From contig NMRA01000153.1 of NCBI GenBank assembly GCA_002633005.1, positions 755,637-819,636 of the forward strand: 64,000 bases of DNA, given 5' to 3'. The stretch's first letter is position 1; each line of letters starts with the position of its first letter. Below, in pieces: positions 27,301 through 35,600 of the stretch. The stretch is from Phoronis australis (taxonomy: Eukaryota > Phoronida > Phoronidae). A program made the position numbers and the translations under genes. The notes beneath the pieces were generated by a model. The model worked only from the letters and a program-made list of their open reading frames with translations. It was not told the origin of the DNA and made no database searches.

Positions 27301-30300
27301 AAGGTATCATTGAACATATCCTTAAATTTTCTAGGAGAATACCGGTACTACTTTCTTGATGCATTAATTTGTTACTCGTAAATACAAATTGAACAGAGTT
27401 TTCCAAAGGCATTGAACTGATATGAGTTGGAGTAAATTCTCAAAGAGCATGGGAGAGTAATAATAGGTTAAGTACTTAATGTTTCTATGTTGAATTTCCA
27501 GTTTTCTGACATGGCTGGCTTTAGTATGGAGGAGTTTGACATTGCCATTGCACAGTGCGGAGACAAAAACCCCACTGAATGGTTGCGTCAAGAATGGACA
27601 TCAGCAGTTGACTCTGTGGTGACCTCAGTCATAGATGCTGCACACAACATGGGGATTACAGTTAGAAAGGAAGACATCGAACCCATTGCAAAGGATGGTC
27701 TTATTGAGTCGAAAGGAAACGTAAAAGATGCTGTGGATAAATATACAAAAGTTTTAAGAGAAAAGGTATGAAAAGAAGAGGTGTATCAGTCACATCTTTC
27801 TCTTCTTGCTCCTCTACATCTCCCTCCCTATCTCTCACCCTCTTTCTCGAACTATCCCTCTTTCTCGCTCCTCCTCCTCCCTCTCGTTCTCTTCTCTGTC
27901 TCCCTCTCCCTCTTGCTCTCCTCTCACTTTCTCTCTCCTTCCCTCTCTCCCCTGTCCCTCCTCCCATCTCCCTCTTTCTTTATCTCTTTCTCTTTCCATC
28001 CCCCAGTCTCTCATCCTCTTTCCCTCCCAGTTTCCCTCAGTCCCTCCCACTCTTCCTCCCTCTCTCCCTCCCTCTGTCGCTCCCTCTCTCCCTCTCNNNN
28101 NNNNNNNNNNNNNNNNNNNNNNNNNNNNNNNNNNNNNNNNNNNNNNNNNNNNNNNNNNNNNNNNNNNNNNNNNNNNNNNNNNNNNNNNNNNNNNNNNNNN
28201 NNNNNNNNNNNNNNNNNNNNNNNNNNNNNNNNNNNNNNNNNNNNNNNNNNNNNNNNNNNNNNNNNNNNNNNNNNNNNNNNNNNNNNNNNNNNNNNNNNNN
28301 NNNNNNNNNNNNNNNNNNNNNNNNNNNNNNNNNNNNNNNNNNNNNNNNNNNNNNNNNNNNNNNNNNNNNNNNNNNNNNNNNNNNNNNNNNNNNNNNNNNN
28401 NNNNNNNNNNNNNNNNNNNNNNNNNNNNNNNNNNNNNNNNNNNNNNNNNNNNNNNNNNNNNNNNNNNNNNNNNNNNNNNNNNNNNNNNNNNNNNNNNNNN
28501 NNNNNNNNNNNNNNNNNNNNNNNNNNNNNNNNNNNNNNNNNNNNNNNNNNNNNNNNNNNNNNNNNNNNNNNNNNNNNNNNNNNNNNNNNNNNNNNNNNNN
28601 NNNNNNNNNNNNNNNNNNNNNNNNNNNNNNNNNNNNNNNNNNNNNNNNNNNNNNNNNNNNNNNNNNNNNNNNNNNNNNNNNNNNNNNNNNNNNNNNNNNN
28701 NNNNNNNNNNNNNNNNNNNNNNNNNNNNNNNNNNNNNNNNNNNNNNNNNNNNNNNNNNNNNNNTCTCTCCCTCTCTCTTCTCTCCCTCTCTCCCCCCCTC
28801 TCCCTCCCTCTCTCTCTCCAACTCTGGTACTAACACATGGTATGTGTCGTATTTCTCACATGAAGTTTTTTTTGACATTTCTCGGATTGACAGTACAAAC
28901 ATGAGCATGACGAATGGTAAAATGCACAAACTGACAATATTTGAAGGTATAGAAAATAGCTGGCTTAATTCAGCATTTATAGGATGTGACAATGTCTTCA
29001 TATTGTGTGCAAGATATTTTCCAGCCTTCTATAAAGACCTATCCAAGTGGACGGTGTTCGAGGACATCACTGCCGAACAAAGTCTACCATTACAAAATAC
29101 CCTTGTATACAATATCTTGTAACCCTCTTCTCTGGGATACAAAAAGTGTATTTTCTTGACTCTGTTAAAATCTCAGTACTGGGTTTCTGCTTTGCATGAA
29201 ATGTCGGTTAATTGCCCAATCCCGAGATTTAAACTTGAAACTCTCTTGTTTCAGATTGATAAAATTGTCAGTATGGGTTTCCATAGTCCAGAACATGTAG
29301 GCAAAGCATTATCAGATGCCAAAGGAGATACAGATCGAGCCTTGGCCATTTTGAATTCAGAGGTTACTGCATCATATCTTGAGCGTATCTGGACGGACTC
29401 TGAAGACATCGCTGCTAATGATCACTTATCACCAGGAGTTGAAGAAGCCATCTTGAACAAGAATCTGGACTTTGAGGTTTGAGAATGCTGTAGACTTATT
29501 GTTGGTTCTCTAGTGCTGCCATCTGGTGGCTCAGTTAGAAGAAACTTTGCTGTTACTTTTGCAATCCGCCGTATATTTCTGCTGCCATTGGTGTTCCTGC
29601 TCTGCCAAGTCGGTTCAAAGCTGATGACATCCGATTTTTATTTACTTTGTATTTGCACACCATTTAGCAAGAACGACTTACTGCTGTATTTACTGCTGCT
29701 GTTTGCAGTACATAGCTTTATGATGCCAAGCCAAGTCAATATTTTCTTTATTCAATTCAGTTTTGAAAACAATGAAATAACAATGTGTCTTGAATAAATT
29801 ACAGCAGTACGTAAAAACCAAATAGAATGGCACACTCCCTAAGGTCTGCTGTGAAACAGGTCCTTTATATCCAGTTGTCTGTATCCCAGAATTTTTTAGT
29901 GTTGATTAGTTTGTGAATGTAAAGATCTATTTTTAACATGTCTGACTATATGCTAAATTGGCCTCACTTCTTTCTGTAGATTGAAGAGCTTGTAAAGTGT
30001 TAAAGCTTCGCCAAAGTCAATCATTAAACCCAGCCTATGCGAAAACTACTGATTTTCTAGATTACACTTGTCTAGTGAAAGCTACTTATTACATTGTTTG
30101 ACTTTTTGCTGTTTAAGAATTTGGGAAGAGCTCAGTGGATGTTGTATGATAATTAAGTTTATTTCACAACTTCATTTTGCTTATGTTTCGAAATTCTCTC
30201 ATAAACAATTGAAATTAAGTTTAGTTGGTGACAGAAATTCTACTTTAGGACCAATTTCGTGCTTTCAATGAGTAGAGTTCGACAGAAGCAAATTCTTAGC

Positions 30301-31467
30301 ATAAGCAACTGTCAGTTTGTTTACATTTCTTCTGATCTCAAAAAACAACTCTACTTATCATCCTTTGTTCGATTGATACCCTAATAACTATGCTGCTTCG
30401 ACGGCTGAAACTAAATGGTCATGACATAAACTGCTTTAGCTTGGTCTGAAACAGTAACCAACTGTCATTTCTTCACTCACTTAGGAACAAGATAGGACTG
30501 AATGCAATTGGACTAAATCAAACCTTGGTTTTTAGCTTAAGGCAGAATTTTTTCACCTTTAGCCCTTATCCTGCTGACTCTATTCAGACTACTTTCCCTG
30601 TGTGCTGAGTTAAGTAGGTCACCACTACTGTTGTACACTACGCTGTTATGAAGGTCACCCAGACGAATGACCTAACAATTTTAAATTGGAAAATTGAAGG
30701 TGAAATGTTAATTTCACAGAAAAGAAGCCAACATAAAAGTTGACCAGAATTTAATGGAGATTTTCACCAGAAATAAATCTTCACCCTCTCATATCTGGCT
30801 CCAGCCGTATTATGAAACTGTGTCTACACTTACATAAACCTGTCAATATCTCCCAAACTAATAATCACAGCCATATGGTTTAAATCAGAGAAATGTAGAG
30901 GAAACTGTGAACTATGGAATGCCCATGCTCACGTAATTATCTAAATAACATCCTGGGCTCTCACAATTTCTGACTAAATATCACAAGTGTCCTGGGGAGA
31001 GTGCAGTCTCCTAGCGAAGCCCAGCTGCAGCTTATCATAGTCGATCAAGTACACCCAAGGCATTGTAATAGGATGATTGGCATGTGGGCTGACCTGTCTA
31101 GTGCAGGATAAGGGTTAATTAAAACTCAGGTTACAGGCAGGGAAATGCAGTACGAATGGTAGTCTCCTTACATGTCGTTGGTTCAGGGCTGTCTTGATTT
31201 AATATGTATGTTTGACAATGGCTGTCATTACTTATAATAGGTGAATCTTCTCTTTTACAGCGAAGAGCAAGGCTGGTGATGTTTGTGACCAAAATCCATT
31301 TTTGGGGCCGCGCTGAAAATGTCATTAAAATCGTTGATATGGTTGATGTTAACGTCGCCTTGACTGATGTCATTGATGCTGTCTTCAACTGCGGGGATGT
31401 AGAAAGGTCTCTCAATTTCCTGCAACAGGAATGTGCCATATGTTATGCTTCTGTGCCACAAAACCAG
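8984..31467 (+). CDS. RNF31: RNF31 (HOIP), linear-ubiquitin E3 ligase: ten exons, C-terminus absent
   Basis: Ten coding exons join in frame through GT/AG sites: 8984-9346, 10384-10536, 15792-15994, 16871-17210, 19572-19795, 20865-22134, 23030-23374, 27502-27765, 29255-29476 and 31261-31467. They give 1197 codons with no stop. Domain order is PUB (about residues 60-235), B-box-like finger (378-415), two NZF-type fingers (719-739, 786-812), UBA region (967-1128), then the first CxxC of RING1. This order is diagnostic for HOIP, the catalytic LUBAC subunit that builds Met1-linked ubiquitin chains in NF-kB signalling. In the family, PUB binds OTULIN and SPATA2, NZF binds ubiquitin and NEMO, and UBA binds HOIL-1L. 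The catalytic RING1-IBR-RING2-LDD exons were not found downstream. The linkers are longer than in the human protein. Confidence 0.9.
9446..9722. repeat. 37-bp minisatellite, about seven copies
   Basis: Core words CTGTGACTTGCACAATC and CTTGTAATACTCCCTAC repeat with a 37-bp period in RNF31 intron 1, about 100 bases after the donor. One copy is shortened near 9537. Frames open through it on both strands are artefacts. Confidence 0.9.
9773..10040. repeat. 44-bp minisatellite, about six copies
   Basis: Core words GACTCAAGAAAACACTATC and TTTATTGCATGTGGCCAATA repeat every 44 bp. The array starts within 60 bases of the unrelated 37-bp array, in the same intron. Confidence 0.9.
10384..10536 (+). CDS. 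RNF31: RNF31 coding exon 2: PUB core
   Basis: Acceptor TATCTTGCAG ends at 10383 and donor GTAAGTAC begins at 10537; 51 codons, phase 0 at both ends. It encodes ALSILEKYGKNLL and FWKSIKFANGTYREHI, which align with human HOIP PUB ALNILEKYGRNLL and the following W-x-x-VKFNN segment that forms the pocket for OTULIN-type peptides. Confidence 0.9.
10783..10990. repeat. Dispersed GC-richer repeat, copy 1
   Basis: The block begins ACAGCACACATCTCGAATTC and runs through CGGTCGTCTAGCC, TCACCTCTGCGGTCGGCA and TGGTCACCTAGC. The same series of words in the same order is found at 63750-63960. Its composition differs from the AT-rich intron around it. No coding capacity. Confidence 0.7.
10991..13490. other. 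RNF31 intron 2, left part; a short duplication only
   Basis: AT-rich intron with no frame of interest. A 37-bp direct duplication (TTATAGCGTCAACTGTGATC in the unit) lies at 11626-11705. Confidence 0.5.
11626..11705. repeat. 37-bp tandem duplication, two copies
   Basis: Two adjacent, essentially identical copies of a unit containing AGCGTCAACTGTGATCCATC. Confidence 0.85.
13500..13960. repeat. Diverged dispersed repeat related to 31850-32170
   Basis: It contains CATGAAATTTACACACAG, a GTGGCGACCA segment and GTGACGGCCATTTTTCAA. These resemble CACGAAATTTGCACACAAC and GTGGCGGCCATTTTG at 31890-31970. No coding capacity is seen. Confidence 0.45.
14718..15115. repeat. Pair of about 90-bp direct repeats
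   Basis: Segments at about 14723-14812 and 15025-15113 share GGGCTTCTC, GCACTGAATTGACTT and GACACAGCACAGCTAGAC in the same order, with moderate divergence. They are about 300 bases apart in RNF31 intron 2. Confidence 0.7.
15792..15994 (+). CDS. RNF31: RNF31 coding exon 3: C-terminal PUB
   Basis: Acceptor CTTCTTCAG and donor AG|GTCAGT; 203 nt, ending with two bases of an Arg codon completed by exon 4. It encodes GAQDVLKQFGYLDEFEDGL, matching human GGRDVLRLYGYTEEQPDGL, and then a helix (TTVCTLLADILIAKFEIDKY). A MITE begins 18 bases after the donor. Confidence 0.9.
16013..16110. mobile_element. 98-bp TA-flanked MITE
   Basis: The ends are inverted repeats: the left GTCACTTACAGGG...TTTTGAGAACCA pairs with the right TGGTTCTCAATA...CCCTATAAGTGAC. 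TA flanks both sides (16011-16012, 16111-16112), as for Tc1/mariner-type MITEs. A related half copy (AATAGTCACTTATGGAGTG, GATTTTGAGAACCAT) lies at 17655-17735. Confidence 0.75.
16871..17210 (+). CDS. RNF31: RNF31 coding exon 4: Ser/Pro/Gln-rich linker
   Basis: Acceptor CAATTTACAG and donor AAC|GTAAGTTT; 340 nt completing the Arg codon of exon 3 and ending in phase 0. It encodes a low-complexity linker (residues about 240-353) rich in Pro, Ser, Thr and Gln, with no known domain. Human HOIP has a shorter linker here. Confidence 0.8.
17655..17735. repeat. Half copy of the 16013 MITE with 24-bp duplication
   Basis: AATAGTCACTTATGGAGTGT occurs twice in tandem, followed by CTGGATTTTGAGAACCAT, which matches the left half of the MITE at 16013. 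Confidence 0.6.
17736..18350. other. RNF31 intron 4, no feature recognised
   Basis: AT-rich intron sequence with no supported frame or repeat, apart from faint similarity of a few words (GTCCCGTGTCATT) to the motif cluster at 4703-6512. Confidence 0.4.
18352..18655. repeat. 31-bp minisatellite, about nine copies
   Basis: Core words TTATTGCCTGTTAG and GACATCGCTAGTGATG repeat about every 31 bp. Central copies are most alike and edge copies are diverged. Confidence 0.9.
18880..19055 (-). mobile_element. tRNA-derived SINE, minus-strand copy
   Basis: Reading the minus strand from 19052: an A-box-like GTGGCCTAATGAGATAAG, then a perfect B-box GGTTCGAGTCC flanked by a GTGGG/CCCAC T-stem, then a tail GACCCTTGCGTCAGG. 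The tail continues to CATAAAAATGGTTCCAG near 18892. The same order occurs on the plus strand at 54306-54620. The A-box resembles tRNA-Arg genes (TGGCCTAATGGATAAGG), but the body cannot fold as a complete tRNA. Confidence 0.75.
19441..19530. repeat. GT-rich simple repeat
   Basis: Imperfect GTGGGTGCGTGCGTG-type sequence upstream of RNF31 exon 5. Confidence 0.8.
19572..19795 (+). CDS. RNF31: RNF31 coding exon 5: B-box-like zinc finger
   Basis: Acceptor TTCATTGTAG and donor AG|GTTGGT; 224 nt. It encodes CDICGNSLAEKECATC, CMKQLCTNCDNFWHNHP and a following His, that is C-x2-C-x7-C-x2-C-x4-C-x2-C-x4-H-x2-H. This matches the zinc finger between PUB and NZF in human HOIP (CFLCGSAPGTLHCPSC...CPACDHLFHGHP). 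All metal ligands are present. Confidence 0.9.
19856..20860. other. RNF31 intron 5, no feature recognised
   Basis: No domain-bearing frame was found. A 106-codon plus frame at 20224-20544 shows no family resemblance and no splice support. Confidence 0.4.
20865..22134 (+). CDS. RNF31: RNF31 coding exon 6: coiled segment and two NZF-type fingers
   Basis: The longest exon (1270 nt), acceptor GTTTGTTGTAG and donor CAG|GTGAGT. It starts with a Pro-rich stretch, then a helical, probably coiled segment (residues about 490-550, rich in Lys, Leu and Glu), a long Ser/Pro-rich linker, and two zinc fingers. The first (719-739) is C-x2-C-x10-C-x2-C without the leading Trp. The second (786-812) is WECEHCTFVNPSSTRICSMC, a canonical NZF with the Thr-Phe pair that contacts ubiquitin. 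The human protein also has NZF fingers in this place. Confidence 0.9.
22140..23025. other. RNF31 intron 6, no feature recognised
   Basis: Ordinary intron sequence; no repeats or frames of note. Confidence 0.4.
23030..23374 (+). CDS. RNF31: RNF31 coding exon 7: charged linker before UBA
   Basis: Acceptor TTTCTGTGTAG and donor CAGG|GTGAGTGG; 115 codons, phase 0. It begins with a Glu/Gln-rich helix (YYEKKAAHEAYQRQLELEQR), followed by a basic Ser/Ala/Pro linker. No folded domain is recognised. A G-rich minisatellite starts about 50 bases after the donor. Confidence 0.8.
23420..23660. repeat. 23-bp G-rich minisatellite, about nine copies
   Basis: The unit GGGTAGAGGGTAGGAGTCGG plus three bases repeats about nine times, with diverged copies on to about 23760. 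GGG runs occur every few bases on the sense strand, so G-quadruplex formation in RNF31 pre-mRNA just after a 5' splice site is plausible. Confidence 0.9.
23942..24113. repeat. 34-bp minisatellite, about five copies
   Basis: Core AGCAATCAATGCTCCCCATT followed by TTGGTCGGTTGTTTT, period 34 bp. Confidence 0.9.
24300..25277 (-). mobile_element. Dispersed CTCF-motif repeat family, inverted copy
   Basis: This reads as the reverse of the family common at 33-54 kb. It begins with the terminal hairpin region (CCCACATACTTATGCATTGG), then a segment related to GTCCGGCGTC, then reversed motif words GTGGTGGCAATTTT, GCCTCCTAGTGGCAG (near 24978) and GTGGCGCCCTCTAATG (near 25228). It has no intact coding sequence and is truncated by the TTAA element at 25282. 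Confidence 0.65.
25282..26926 (+). mobile_element. TTAA-flanked DNA transposon with THAP ORF (Kolobok-like)
   Basis: Terminal inverted repeats AGGAGAATGCAACCC (left) and AGGAGCATGCCACCC (right, reverse complement) agree at 13 of 15 positions. TTAA lies directly outside both ends (25278-25281 and 26927-26930). A THAP zinc-finger frame lies near the left end. Kolobok transposases carry THAP domains and their elements duplicate TTAA, so this family fits. At 1645 bp, and with no DDE-type catalytic frame seen, the copy is probably non-autonomous or decayed. It sits in RNF31 intron 7. Confidence 0.65.
25442..25762 (+). CDS. THAP-domain protein fragment of the TTAA element
   Basis: A 106-codon frame starting 160 bases inside the element. 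Residues 8-67 fit a THAP C2CH zinc finger: C-x4-C (CIVPYC), a central FFRPREP and KWLAVV segment with the conserved Pro and Trp, and C-x2-H in CGRHFVDSDF. THAP is a DNA-binding domain, here expected to bind the transposon ends. After about residue 75 the frame loses resemblance, so a splice site or decay follows. No catalytic domain was found in the remaining 1.1 kb. A host gene is less likely given the terminal repeats. Confidence 0.6.
   Translation: MNAAILQCIVPYCPNYETAKKVGISFFRPREPEMLRKWLAVVSNERYAVNSKYEAVKHLRVCGRHFVDSDFSGEFRLTKELSIQSVTCACSRPLSSISWSVYSGSS
27502..27765 (+). CDS. RNF31: RNF31 coding exon 8: UBA region, part 1
   Basis: Acceptor GAATTTCCAG and donor AAAAG|GTATGA; 88 codons, phase 0. 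FSMEEFDIAIAQCGDKNPTE and WLRQEWTSAVDSVVTSV align with the human HOIP EEIFSALQYSGTEVPLQWL region. The GNVKDAVDKYTKVLREK end matches GNLDEAVEECVRTRRRK. In the family this helical domain binds the UBL of HOIL-1L. Confidence 0.9.
27785..28820. repeat. Pyrimidine tract with 667-base gap, RNF31 intron 8
   Basis: CT-rich low-complexity sequence (CCCTCTCT words) at 27785-28096 and 28764-28820 surrounds N at 28097-28763. Long frames through the gap are artefacts. True tract length is unknown. Confidence 0.95.
28821..29250. other. RNF31 intron 8, remainder
   Basis: No recognised feature. Confidence 0.4.
29255..29476 (+). CDS. RNF31: RNF31 coding exon 9: UBA region, part 2
   Basis: Acceptor TCTTGTTTCAG and donor TTTGAG|GTTTGA; 74 codons, phase 0. 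IVSMGFHSPEHVGKAL with GDTDRALAIL is a UBA-type helix bundle matching human LQSLGFGPEEGSLQAL and GDVSRALTEL. The final LDFEV-like extension past the donor is intronic. Confidence 0.9.
29480..31255. other. RNF31 intron 9, no feature recognised
   Basis: No domain-bearing frame or clear tandem repeat. The short plus frames (29513-29797, 30068-30271) show no family resemblance. Confidence 0.4.
31261..31467 (+). CDS. RNF31: RNF31 coding exon 10: end of UBA extension and first half of RING1 site
   Basis: Acceptor TCTTTTACAG and donor CAG|GTACGA; 69 codons, phase 0. FWGRAENVIKIVDMV and LTDVIDAVFNCGDVERSLNF match human SWGRAELALSLLQ and LGDVVEAVRHSQDRAFLRR. The exon ends QQECAICYASVPQNQ, equivalent to human AQECAVCGWALPHNR, so the first CxxC of RING1 is present. 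The next exon, carrying the rest of RING1, should follow but was not found in the window. Confidence 0.9.
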
Positions 31468-32476
31468 GTACGAAATATAATGTTAACTCATTGTGGTATG
31501 CTTTTGTTGTAAACTCCTTCGCCGATGACTTGCTTTATTTCCTATGATTTCAATGTACTATCCTTTGAAAACAATTAATAAACTTGTGCTAAGTTCTAAG
31601 TTTGCACTAAGTCTAATTTTTAATTTGTAGATTTGTTATGTCTTATAGAATTTACACCGTCCCATATGCATTTTTGGGTGCATATCTCTGTCAGCGTTTC
31701 TGACATCAGGTGTTTGGTATCCAACGTGTACTGCTACATCTTCTAAACCCCTTGCAAGATCTTCATGAAATTAGACAAAATTAAATTAATTTATTATTAC
31801 TTGGCTGAAGTATGTTGGTCTGACAGCAAGTTTTTTTTTTTTGTTCGCTCTCTACAGGTCGCCATTTTCATCCGATTTTCACGAAATTTGCACACAACAT
31901 GTAGTACTGGAACGCTATTGTTTTTGGTCATGATCGGATACAAAATGGCGGACGTGGCGGCCATTTTGTATCCAATTTCACAGTCAAATACTCAAAGAGG
32001 CCGCATTTTTCGACCTACATGGCTGAAAATCGGTACGAATATACGAGAACGCACGTGCTACAACTTTGCAGAAAATCGTTGATTTCCGGTTAAAGATGGC
32101 GGAAATCTTGGACGTGGCGCATGTGCACCCCGAAATATGGCTAAAAACGTTTTCTCCTGTAGAGGGCGCATTTGCAAACCAATCACTTTCAAACTGGTCA
32201 CGTGTTTGTTGAGTTTAATAAGCTTTAAATTTGTACAAGTATATCAAAATATTCTTGTACCGAAATAAAGTGATATCAAAATTCAAAATAAATCCCAATA
32301 AAGATATTATACCTAGGGTAAACTTACTTATTTGTTTTGGACAACACTCTTTCCAATATATCATGTATTAAGTATTAATACCAAATGGATGTAATGTCAG
32401 ACACTGGGACTACTAAGCACATGAACGCAGCATATTGATATCTACTCCTTAAAGTTAGTTACTGAAAGTAACTTAC
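31468..32476. other. Interval where both convergent genes lose their 3' exons
   Basis: RNF31 exon 10 ends with an intact donor at 31467, and the phosphatase SKICH exon ends with an intact minus-strand donor at 32477. Both need further coding exons. The interval holds only repeat sequence (31655-32170) and AT-rich DNA, with no RING, IBR or SKICH remainder on either strand that I can see. Missing sequence, misassembly or a real deletion is likely. Confidence 0.6.
31655..32170 (-). mobile_element. Repeat block: hairpin end of dispersed family plus a GGCGGCCATTTT family
   Basis: 31660-31790 carries the hairpin end of the dispersed family (CATATGCATTTTTGGGTGCAT, then a TCTGTCAGCG segment) in inverted orientation. 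31850-32170 belongs to another family (CACGAAATTTGCACACAAC) also found at 13500. A near-perfect palindrome lies at 31933-31970. Confidence 0.55.
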
Positions 32477-32614
32477 TTTGTACAATCCAATCCAGTCCTT
32501 GTCATTCACACTAGCGCCCTCTTTGAAGCGGTAGTAACATTTGACATCTTTCTTAGTAATCCACTGATAGATACTCTTGAATGTAACATCTGGAGGAGAG
32601 GGACTACGAAGAAC
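32477..32614 (-). CDS. INPP5K: 5-phosphatase exon 9: N-terminal SKICH
   Basis: Acceptor TTCTTGCAG and donor AAA|GTAAGTTA; 46 codons, phase 0. SIYQWITKKDVKCYYRF is followed by NDKDWIGLYK, the SKICH hallmark (human WDWIGLYKVG). In INPP5K this domain mediates membrane-ruffle and ER targeting. The rest of the domain, including the expected YV and YYS-type strands, should lie at lower coordinates but is not seen. Confidence 0.85.
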
Positions 32615-35600
32615 CTGCAAGAATTATAAAACACCTTCCTCTTTACCAAGAAACACCTTAATTTTGCTGATGAAGTGCTCAAAAATGTATTGTCCAAATT
32701 TCACATTTGGAGACTGTACAGATCACTGTCAGTGTCCATCTGTTCATTGGACAAATAAGGGCACAGAGAGAAAAACATGCTAAATTTAAGGAGAAAATGT
32801 CCAACTAGCAAAGAACCATCTTAGGAGATAGAGAACAAATTACTTCAGTCAACAATTTATTGAACTTTTTAGACACACTGAATACACCACAAGAGCAAAG
32901 CAGCTGACATGACCCCACTGTGAGCATTACATATGACCCACTGTGAGCATTACATATGACCCCACTGTGAGCATTACATATGACCCCACTGTGAGCATTA
33001 CATATGACCCCACTGTGAGCATTACATATGACCCCACTGTGAGCATTACATATGACCCCACTGTGAGCATTACATATGACCCCACTGTGAGCATTACATA
33101 TGACCCCACTGTGAGCATTACATATGACCCCACTGTGAGCATTACATATGACCCCACTGTGAGCATTACATATGACCCCACTGTGAGCATTACATATGAC
33201 CCCACTGTGAGCATTACATATGACCCCACTGTGAGCATTACATATGACCCCACTGTGAGCATTACATATGACCCCACTCTGAGCATTACATATGACCCCA
33301 CTGTGAGCATTACATATGACCCCACTGTGAGCATTACATATGACCCCATGTTAGCATTACATATGACCCCACTGTGAGCATTACATATGACCCCACTCCT
33401 CAATAGGAACACATGTCACCATTCATAATGATTGCTCAACAAGATTGGAGGATACTGGCAGGCAGACAGTAAAAGACACAAAACCAATAGAAAGCAATGT
33501 AGGTCAAATCCATCTAGAACAGGGCCAGTGTTGTCTGCGTTATAGTAATTTGCCAAATTATAAGAACTTGTTCCATCAAGGAACTTGGTAGATACATTGC
33601 ACATAATTATATAAGGCAAACTCAAAGGAAAACAAAAATTGCCACATGTTCACTTGACTCTGCAGTGGACGTCTTTGGCCCAAAATCCACGTCAGTTGTA
33701 CTCTGCTCTACAGAAACACATAAAGCTCCATCAAGGAACTTGTATTGAGCCACTGGCAAAACAATGCCACAAAAAGGCGCTATAGCAGATGGACCTGTTC
33801 AAAAATAGTCGGCAGCCACGCACTTCCCACAAGTACACAAAAATATATATATGCCAATTTTCATAACTATCTACAGTCTGTGTGATTTGGCTGACAGAGG
33901 GGCAGATGCCAAAACTGAAAGCCAAAAAATGATAAATATGGCCACTAGGTGGCATATAATACGTCATATCAATCAGAAAATGGGAAGATGTCATCGTCTA
34001 TTTAATGGAAACAAATTTGTCAAGTTTCATAAAAATCTTTGAAGGAGCTCTTTAAGATGCTGTCTCATTAAAAATGTAAATATTTAAATTTGTAGCAAGC
34101 ACCACCTAGTGACTTCCTGCAGAACTGTGTGTACAAGTATAGCCAGGAAAAGAATCAATTTGTAAATAAATTGTGGTTTTAAAGAAAACACCGCAACTGA
34201 TACACCAAAAAACAAGTGAGAACATACATTTACGGTAATTCAAAATCAGTTACCACTTTCATAGAAATACATTATTTGCTAAAAATTTTAAAAAAGTTCC
34301 TACAAATTGTTCATGTGATACAGACACAGACACAAAAAACAAAACTGCCACTGGGAGGCACTATAGTAGTTGGAACCCACTAAAAATCATCTTTAATTGC
34401 CCTGTTCCCAATAAGAACAAAATCACCTAACCATCCTTAAAGTGGTTTAGCCGATGGATAGACAGACACCAGAAACAAGATTAAAAAAATTGTAAAAACT
34501 GCCACTAGGTGGCACAGAATAGGTCAAATACATCTAAAAAATATTGCCATTCCTAACAGATACTTATTTTCTAAATTTCTCGAAAATTCATTACGAACCT
34601 CCAAAGACACAGAGGTCAACATAAAAAATAGGTAAGCCAATATCAGGCAGACTGGTAGTACTGAGAATCCATCTGGAAATTTGCTTATGCCATGCCACCC
34701 CATCCATGAAAGGAGCATGTCTGCAAAATTTCACGAGCATCCATTTAGGGGCTTTAAGAGATACAGTGGTGGCTGCCGCATGTCATCTAGATGATTGCGA
34801 CGGTATAATGCATCCACATATAAATATATGGGTGCATAAAAGCTTATCAATCTTATACTATTGTTACTTAGTCTGCTGGACTGTAATTAAATTCCTAGAT
34901 CTTCGGAGACGTCTCATCTCCTTCAAACCAGTGAATGAGCTTTTTATCTGCATAGGGGTAGAGGAGGCTATCTAAGTCCACAGGGGTGGATCCAGGATTT
35001 TGAGTTAGGAGGGGGCCAGGGCAGAGTATTAGTCAGGATTTTGGCCGTCAGACATTCGCACACCCCAACTGCCAAATGGTATCTGGTAGAATTTTAGGGG
35101 GGCCAGGGCCCCCTTGGGCCCTAAAAGCTCCTCTTAATAAGCTAGGTGGCACCACATTCAAATTGCCAATGCAGCAAGACATTATCCACATGACCGGAGT
35201 TCCCGCCACTAGTAGTTGTCAACATAATCACATCGAAGGAGATAAGACGTCTCCAGGTAAGTAGGAATTGGGTAAATGCAGTACAGCAGACCAGGTTCAA
35301 GTAACAATAGAATGCATTACCTGGATGGCTCAAGAACTATATTTCATTATAAATCTTCTAAATGACAAACAAACACTCCTCTCAAATTTTTGCCAAAACA
35401 TTGATTTCAACTTGATATCTTGCATAGTACGTAGGTTATATGTGATTTCTGACCTAATTGAGAAAATGAAGACTATACAATGTAAATTGGCCTTTGAAAG
35501 TCCCAACTGTATGCCTCCAAAGCAATACAGAAATCAGCTAGTTGAGGAATACATGTAGGTTGGGCTGCATTCCCTTTAGCGAGTACATTGCAAGTTTGGC

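Noticed and set aside
27768-29122. Very long frames (350-438 codons) through 27768-29122
   Set aside because: They run through CT-rich low complexity and 667 N; not coding.
32917-33397. CRISPR-like regular repeats
   Set aside because: Directly tandem units without unique spacers, in a eukaryotic intron; the same holds for the other arrays.
32927-33412. 144- and 161-codon frames on both strands
   Set aside because: Products of a 24-bp satellite whose unit is a multiple of three.
35268-35558. Missing RBR exon of RNF31
   Set aside because: The frame has few cysteines and no C-x2-C or IBR spacing.
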